Shown here one piece after another: positions 6,426 through 6,552 of a stretch of 6,552 nt of DNA (position 1 is its first letter; the number at the start of each line of letters is the position of its first letter). The notes beneath the pieces are model-generated. The model worked only from the letters and a program-made list of their open reading frames with translations, was not told where the DNA came from and did no database searches. This stretch comes from Caldithrix sp. (GTDB lineage: Bacteria; KSB1; UBA2214; DYKH01). The stretch spans positions 1 to 6,552 of the forward strand of contig DYKH01000257.1 in the NCBI GenBank assembly GCA_020722685.1. Direction: 5' to 3'. The position numbers and the translations under genes are program-made.

Positions 6426-6552
6426 ATGAAATTTTTCTTTGAGCCTGAAGGAGTCATCGTCATCGGCGCAACGCCGAATCCAATGAAGGGCGGAAACGCG
6501 ATCGTAAAGAACCTGAAGCTCGGTTACACCGGGAATATCTATCCGGTAAACC
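6426..6552 (+). CDS. CoA-binding domain protein, ADP-forming acyl-CoA synthetase type (N-terminal 42 codons only)
   Basis: The frame opens MKFFFEPEGVIVIGATPNP and continues through KGGNAIVKNL, then LGYTGNIYPVN, to the window edge. This matches the start of the CoA-binding (Rossmann) domain of ADP-forming acetyl/acyl-CoA synthetases and Pat-type protein acetyltransferases: FFxPxSVAVIGAS, then NLxxxGYxGxIYPVNP. ADP-forming enzymes of this family interconvert acyl-CoA + ADP + phosphate with acid + CoA + ATP. Only the first domain start is visible, so a full alpha-beta fusion, an alpha subunit alone or an acetyltransferase fusion cannot be told apart. GGGAGG (6416-6421) is the ribosome site. It is 4 nt from the second ATG (6426) and only 1 nt from the first (6423), so I chose the second. 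It is divergent from the transporter operon. Confidence 0.82.
   Translation, partial: MKFFFEPEGVIVIGATPNPMKGGNAIVKNLKLGYTGNIYPVN

Noticed and set aside
6218..6463. An 81-codon minus-strand open frame across the divergent intergenic region
   Set aside because: It overlaps the start and ribosome site of the plus-strand CoA-ligase gene, shows no recognisable domain, and its composition reflects AT-rich noncoding sequence.

Overview
This window carries one minus-strand operon for a branched-chain amino acid type (LivFGHMJ, HAAT family) ABC importer. It is followed in the same direction by an AMP-forming acyl-CoA synthetase that runs off the left edge. On the opposite strand, the first 42 codons of a second CoA-ligase-like gene, related to ADP-forming acyl-CoA synthetases, run off the right edge. 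Base composition is close to balanced, Shine-Dalgarno sites are clear, and the binding protein has a Sec signal peptide, all of which fit a Gram-negative bacterium. A liv-type importer bracketed by two acyl-CoA-activating enzymes is a layout familiar from anaerobic degraders of fatty or aromatic acids, such as the Desulfobacterota (Syntrophus-like or sulfate-reducing lineages). That assignment is inference from gene content only.

Layout from right to left, in the direction of transcription: a divergent intergenic region (about 6108-6425) with candidate promoters, two dyads and a hairpin; the substrate-binding protein (4836-6107); a short gap with a perfect 11-bp hairpin (4785-4813); the permease LivH (3895-4767); the permease LivM (2860-3873); the ATPase LivG (2111-2863, overlapping livM by 4 nt); the ATPase LivF (1362-2108, 2 nt after livG); and the acyl-CoA synthetase (1-1322, 39 nt after livF, incomplete). 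Spacing is tight throughout, so this is very probably one transcript.

How the genes work together (inference): the periplasmic protein captures a small ligand, LivH and LivM form the channel, and LivG and LivF power it. The co-transcribed ligase would then activate a carboxylic acid to its CoA thioester. This makes a carboxylate (fatty, aromatic or branched-chain oxo acid) a reasonable alternative to amino acids as the substrate.

I see no mobile element, CRISPR array, RNA gene or clearly novel system. The most notable points are the unequal conservation of the two ATP sites, the hairpin between the binding protein and the first permease, and the unusual phosphate-binding loop of the ligase.
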